Part shown: piece by piece, positions 37,224-39,775 of the stretch
Layout of the letters: each line of letters begins with the position of its first letter
Position numbering within the stretch: position 1 is the first letter of the stretch
Source: a virus
Length of the DNA: 39,775 nucleotides
Direction: 5' to 3' (one strand)
IMG/VR virus record: IMGVR_UViG_3300027706_000028
Span: 1 to 39,775 of that record
Position numbers and translations under genes: made by a program
The notes under the pieces: generated by a model
Database searches by the model: none
What the model was told of the DNA's origin: nothing
Seen by the model: the letters and a program-made list of their open reading frames with translations, nothing else

Positions 37224-37709
37224 ATGACCATCAACGCCAAGCAGCTCGCTCAGCAGGTCGTGATCCCGACCCTGCGGTTGCTCGACCAAAAGGCCGGAGT
37301 GCCGTACTCGAGCACGGCTCTCCACCTGGTGATGGGGACCCTGGCGCAGGAGAGCCTCCTAGGCACCTACCTTGTGCAAGAAGATGGTCCGGCCTTGGGG
37401 ATCGGCCAGGTCGAGCCGAGTACGCTCAACGATCTGGTGGGCCGGCTGAGCCCCGCAGAGCAGGCCGCGCTCGCCCAGCTGGCCGCGCCGACCTCGCCCG
37501 AGCACAACGTTGTGACCAATCTGGCCTATGCGGTCGCGGTGACCAGGTTGCTTTATTGGAAAGTCAGGGAGCCGCTCCCGCAGCCGCCGACCGTGACGGC
37601 CCTGTTTGGCTACTACAAGGCGCACTACAACACGGCGGCCGGCGCCGCAACGCTGGCGCAATTCATCCAAAACTGGAACTTGACCGGCATCGACCTGCCG
37701 AGGAGCTGA
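37224..37709 (+). CDS. Lysozyme-like (transglycosylase fold) phage protein
   Basis: This is a 161-residue protein with ATG 37224. The core LVMGTLAQESLLGTYLVQEDGPALGIGQVEPST carries a Glu in the QES position (about residue 51) and the G.GQ.EP motif of transglycosylase/lysozyme-fold domains in phage proteins. Later LAYAVAVTRLLYWKV and NTAAGAATLAQFIQNW match the helical continuation. It may be the endolysin, since no other stand-alone candidate exists, or a structural lysin. The next gene is a small lipoprotein, which fits a lysis cassette. No signal peptide is present. Confidence 0.7.
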   Translation: MTINAKQLAQQVVIPTLRLLDQKAGVPYSSTALHLVMGTLAQESLLGTYLVQEDGPALGIGQVEPSTLNDLVGRLSPAEQAALAQLAAPTSPEHNVVTNLAYAVAVTRLLYWKVREPLPQPPTVTALFGYYKAHYNTAAGAATLAQFIQNWNLTGIDLPRS

Positions 37710-37718
37710 GGGGAGCCC

Positions 37719-37958
37719 ATGAGAGCGTGGATTGCCTGGATCGCGGCGGCGGCAGCCCTTACCGGCTGCGTGCAGACCAAGCTCACCGCGGCCGACGTCG
37801 CACAGGCGATAAAGGTCGCGGAGAGCCTGAACAGCCCCGCGACCGCCGCCTGCCTGCAGGGATTGAAGGTCAATGACCTCAATTCCGCGCTCGCGGCGCT
37901 CGAGAGCCCCGCCTGCGCACAAGTGCTTGCGCAGGTGACGAGGATCGCCGCGCCGTGA
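37719..37958 (+). CDS. Small lipoprotein (spanin-like position)
   Basis: This is a 79-residue protein with AGGGGAG before ATG. Residues 1-17 (MRAWIAWIAAAAALTGC) are a lipoprotein signal with lipobox LTGC and Cys17 as the lipid anchor. The mature part is helical with two further Cys residues (AACL, PACA). Location next to the lysozyme-like gene suggests an outer-membrane spanin component, but no partner inner-membrane spanin is obvious. Alternatives are an exclusion lipoprotein or an entry factor. Confidence 0.7.
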   Translation: MRAWIAWIAAAAALTGCVQTKLTAADVAQAIKVAESLNSPATAACLQGLKVNDLNSALAALESPACAQVLAQVTRIAAP

Positions 37959-38479
37959 CCCACGAAGCCGCACAAATTCGCGGCCGCTTCACGGTTGAGT
38001 GCCGCAATCCTGACGGCACCCTCGCATGGCGCGAGGAATTCGACAATGTAGTGGCGACGGTCGGCAAGAATGCCTTATTGGACGCGGGCCTCGCCGGATC
38101 GGCCTATACGGTGACCGGCCCGTATGTTGGGCTGATCAGCTCGGTAGGGTGGAGCGCGGTAGCCGCGAGCGACACGATGACCTCGCATGGCGGCTGGACC
38201 GAAGCCGGCAGCACGAACGCGCCGACCTATAGCGGCAACCGCCCGACCGCCGCGTGGTCGGCCGCGTCCGGCGGCGCGAAATCGTTCAGCTCGGCCGCGG
38301 TCTTTTCGATCACGTCCTCAGGCACCGTAGAGGGCGCCTTTCTTGTGTTCGGCAGCGGCGCGAGCAACACGATCGGCAACACCGGCGGCGTGCTGTTTTC
38401 CGCGGGGCAATTCCAGAGCGGCGCGCAGCCGGTCACCAACGGCAGCCAGCTGAACGTCAGCTATAGCGTCAGCATATGA
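37955..38479 (+). CDS. Conserved beta-rich phage structural protein
   Basis: This is a 174-residue protein with a GTG start overlapping the previous stop. The N terminus RGRFTVECRNPDGTLAWREEFDNVV.TVGKNALLDAGLAGSAYTV..YVGLIS, followed by SDTMTSHGGWTE, is a pattern common in proteins encoded beside phage tail-fibre genes. The rest is Ser/Thr/Gly-rich beta structure. It is probably a virion or fibre-associated protein. It overlaps the next gene by 4 nt. Confidence 0.7.
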   Translation: MTHEAAQIRGRFTVECRNPDGTLAWREEFDNVVATVGKNALLDAGLAGSAYTVTGPYVGLISSVGWSAVAASDTMTSHGGWTEAGSTNAPTYSGNRPTAAWSAASGGAKSFSSAAVFSITSSGTVEGAFLVFGSGASNTIGNTGGVLFSAGQFQSGAQPVTNGSQLNVSYSVSI

Positions 38480-39024
38480 GCAATCCGTGGAACCGAGCCG
38501 CTGCCGGCGCCCCGCTCGTTTGGCCCTATGGGGCCAATGGTGCCTCGGGCGATAATTTCTCGGGGCTTCCCAATGGCCAGGCAAAATGCGTCGGGGTGGT
38601 GCAGCCGGCGACGCTGACCGCCCCGCTCGGCGATCTGATCATCCCGCCGTGGAAGATCACCTTTGCTTCGGGGCCGACCACCGGCGCCACATTCAGCCGC
38701 TATATTCTGGCCAGCGAGGACAACACCACCCCGGTCTGGCCGGGTGGGATCAGCCCGACATCCTCGAGCGACCAGTCGGCCGCCTTGGCGGCGCTGCTCG
38801 CCTACGACCCGCAATTCGCCAGCCTTGCCCTTCTTGACCAGCTGGTTTTGAGCAACAGCGTCACGACCTATTACACCCGCTGGCACGGGCTGCGCGGCAT
38901 CTTTACCGACGGCAACGTGCCGACCTTTATCACGATCCTGTGTTACAATCAGAGCGGCGTAGCGCTGGCCACCTATAGCGCCGGCAATCAGATCACGACC
39001 TATGTCACCGATGTTTACAACTAA
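38476..39024 (+). CDS. Fibre-associated hypothetical protein
   Basis: This is a 182-residue protein with ATG 38476. It is beta-rich, with few charged residues and many Gly, Thr and aromatic residues (NPWNRAAAGAPLVWPYGANG...). Composition and tight coupling to the preceding gene and to the glycine-rich fibre (14-nt overlap) suggest a tail or fibre component. No family is recognised. Confidence 0.65.
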   Translation: MSNPWNRAAAGAPLVWPYGANGASGDNFSGLPNGQAKCVGVVQPATLTAPLGDLIIPPWKITFASGPTTGATFSRYILASEDNTTPVWPGGISPTSSSDQSAALAALLAYDPQFASLALLDQLVLSNSVTTYYTRWHGLRGIFTDGNVPTFITILCYNQSGVALATYSAGNQITTYVTDVYN

Positions 39025-39775
39025 GCGCGGGCTCGCGCTGTCGGCGACCCTGCCGCTGGCGCTCGCGGCTTTTCAGCCTCAGGCCGCGGCGCAGGACCGG
39101 CTGTTTGGATTTCCGGCCCCGGGCAGAGCGGTCACGACCGGCACCGCCGACAGCGCCAGCCCGCGCGATTACCAAGGCTGGGTTTTTTGGCGCAGCGCCA
39201 CGACTGGCGCCAAGACCGAGACGCTGCCCGCTTGCGGTGCCGCGAATAACGGCGCCTGGATCGGGGTCATCGACGAGAAAGGCAACGCCGCCACATACAA
39301 CCTCGGCATCGTCGCCGCCAGCGGCAATGTCGGCGGCAGCGCCAGCGGGGTGGCGATTACGTCCAATCTCGGCGGGGTGATCCTCGCCTGCGACGGGCCG
39401 AACAGCAATTGGAACGTCGCCGCCTGGTATGCGCCGGGCGCCAATGTCCGCGCCGTCACGGGCACCAGCGACACGATCCTCGCCAGCGATAATGGTGGGC
39501 TTGTCACCTACAACAATGCCAGCGCCGTCGCCGTGACCCTGCCGCAAGGCGGCTCGGCCGGCTTCCCCGACAACGGCTTTGTGCTGATGGTCGCCAATTA
39601 CGGCGCCGGGGCGGTGACGATTACGCCGACGACCTCGACGATCAATTACGCCGGCACGGTCGGCGCCAGCGCCATGACCCTGAACCAGGGGCAGAGTGCG
39701 ATCATCGCGCTCGACGGCTCGGGCAATTACAACGCGCTGGTGATCGGTGCCAGTGCGGTGACCACCTGGCTCGGG
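39011..39775 (+). CDS. Glycine-rich tail fibre / adhesin, N-terminal part (continues at 1-928)
   Basis: ATG 39011 starts a frame that stays open to the end of the window and continues in phase at the left end to TGA 928. Residues 1-27 (MFTTKRGLALSATLPLALAA...) resemble a signal peptide with an AAA/QD-type cleavage region, odd for a fibre. Residues 30-215 form beta-rich repeats (FPAPGRAVTTGTADSASPRDYQGWVFW..., VTLPQGGSAGFPDNGFVLMVANYGAGAVTITP), the latter typical of phage fibre or hydrolase-associated domains. The glycine-rich tip follows in the other half. The gene is not visible as a whole unless the ends are joined. Confidence 0.75.
   Translation, partial: MFTTKRGLALSATLPLALAAFQPQAAAQDRLFGFPAPGRAVTTGTADSASPRDYQGWVFWRSATTGAKTETLPACGAANNGAWIGVIDEKGNAATYNLGIVAASGNVGGSASGVAITSNLGGVILACDGPNSNWNVAAWYAPGANVRAVTGTSDTILASDNGGLVTYNNASAVAVTLPQGGSAGFPDNGFVLMVANYGAGAVTITPTTSTINYAGTVGASAMTLNQGQSAIIALDGSGNYNALVIGASAVTTWLG
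39658..39775. repeat. Right copy of the 118-bp terminal direct repeat
   Basis: This is the second copy of bases 1-118, with no mismatch seen by eye. Joining position 39657 to position 1 restores one uninterrupted tail-fibre gene, which supports circularity of the source molecule. Confidence 0.9.

Overview
The window is the essentially complete genome of a GC-rich temperate podovirus, or its excised prophage, written as a linearised circle. Bases 1-118 are repeated exactly at 39658-39775, and one tail-fibre gene runs off the right end and continues at the left end, so the unique length is about 39,657 bp. High G/C at third codon positions, a class II leucine-type tRNA 3' half at the attachment site, and the protein families seen suggest a GC-rich proteobacterial host, probably alphaproteobacterial. 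The host assignment is inference. No host gene is present.

Layout, all on the plus strand unless stated. 33567-35901 encode terminase (small subunit candidate and large subunit). 36022-39775 joined to 1-928 hold small virion or host-contact proteins, a lysozyme-like protein, a small lipoprotein and a glycine-rich tail fibre. 912-3920 hold small accessory genes (Rmf/CrpP-like motif, MazG-like protein), a membrane-anchored beta-sandwich protein and a repeat protein. 3936-16636 is the head and connector module: T7 gp8-type portal, scaffold, major capsid protein, gp11-type adaptor, gp12-type nozzle, gp13-like protein, gp14-like protein and an internal protein carrying a muramidase domain. 16640-21799 encodes a 1719-residue polyvalent virion protein with a zinc metallopeptidase motif. 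21796-24470 hold the tailspike and two small membrane proteins. A compact cytosine-C5 methyltransferase (24548-25213) is followed by a strong terminator and attP. Leftward genes follow: tyrosine integrase, excisionase-like protein and a small protein (25431-27183), then the repressor (27445-27930). Rightward early genes run 27360-33153: Cro-position protein, HTH/proline-rich protein, Toprim primase, helicase and two uncharacterised proteins. They end in a terminator and a repeat array directly before the terminase genes.

Gene logic: the repressor and Cro-position genes diverge at 27931-28035. The 11-mer GAAAAAAATCT occurs exactly four times, all in intergenic control regions: upstream of the integration operon, twice between repressor and Cro, and inside a promoter-like sequence at 31916-31946. 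It looks like the operator of one phage regulon. No phage RNA or DNA polymerase gene is visible, so transcription and chain elongation should rely on the host, with the phage supplying primase and helicase.

Most unusual features: (i) three 17-bp tandem pairs of TGCAACGCT, or its complement, starting exactly 84 bp apart just upstream of the small terminase gene; (ii) two small genes nested in another frame inside the 1719-residue ORF, supported by an inversion of third-position G/C bias; (iii) the A-tract operator family; (iv) the integrase stop codon lying inside the attP core; (v) two adjacent Rmf/CrpP-like motifs, one fused to a MazG-like domain, followed by a gene with no canonical start where the coding signal begins.
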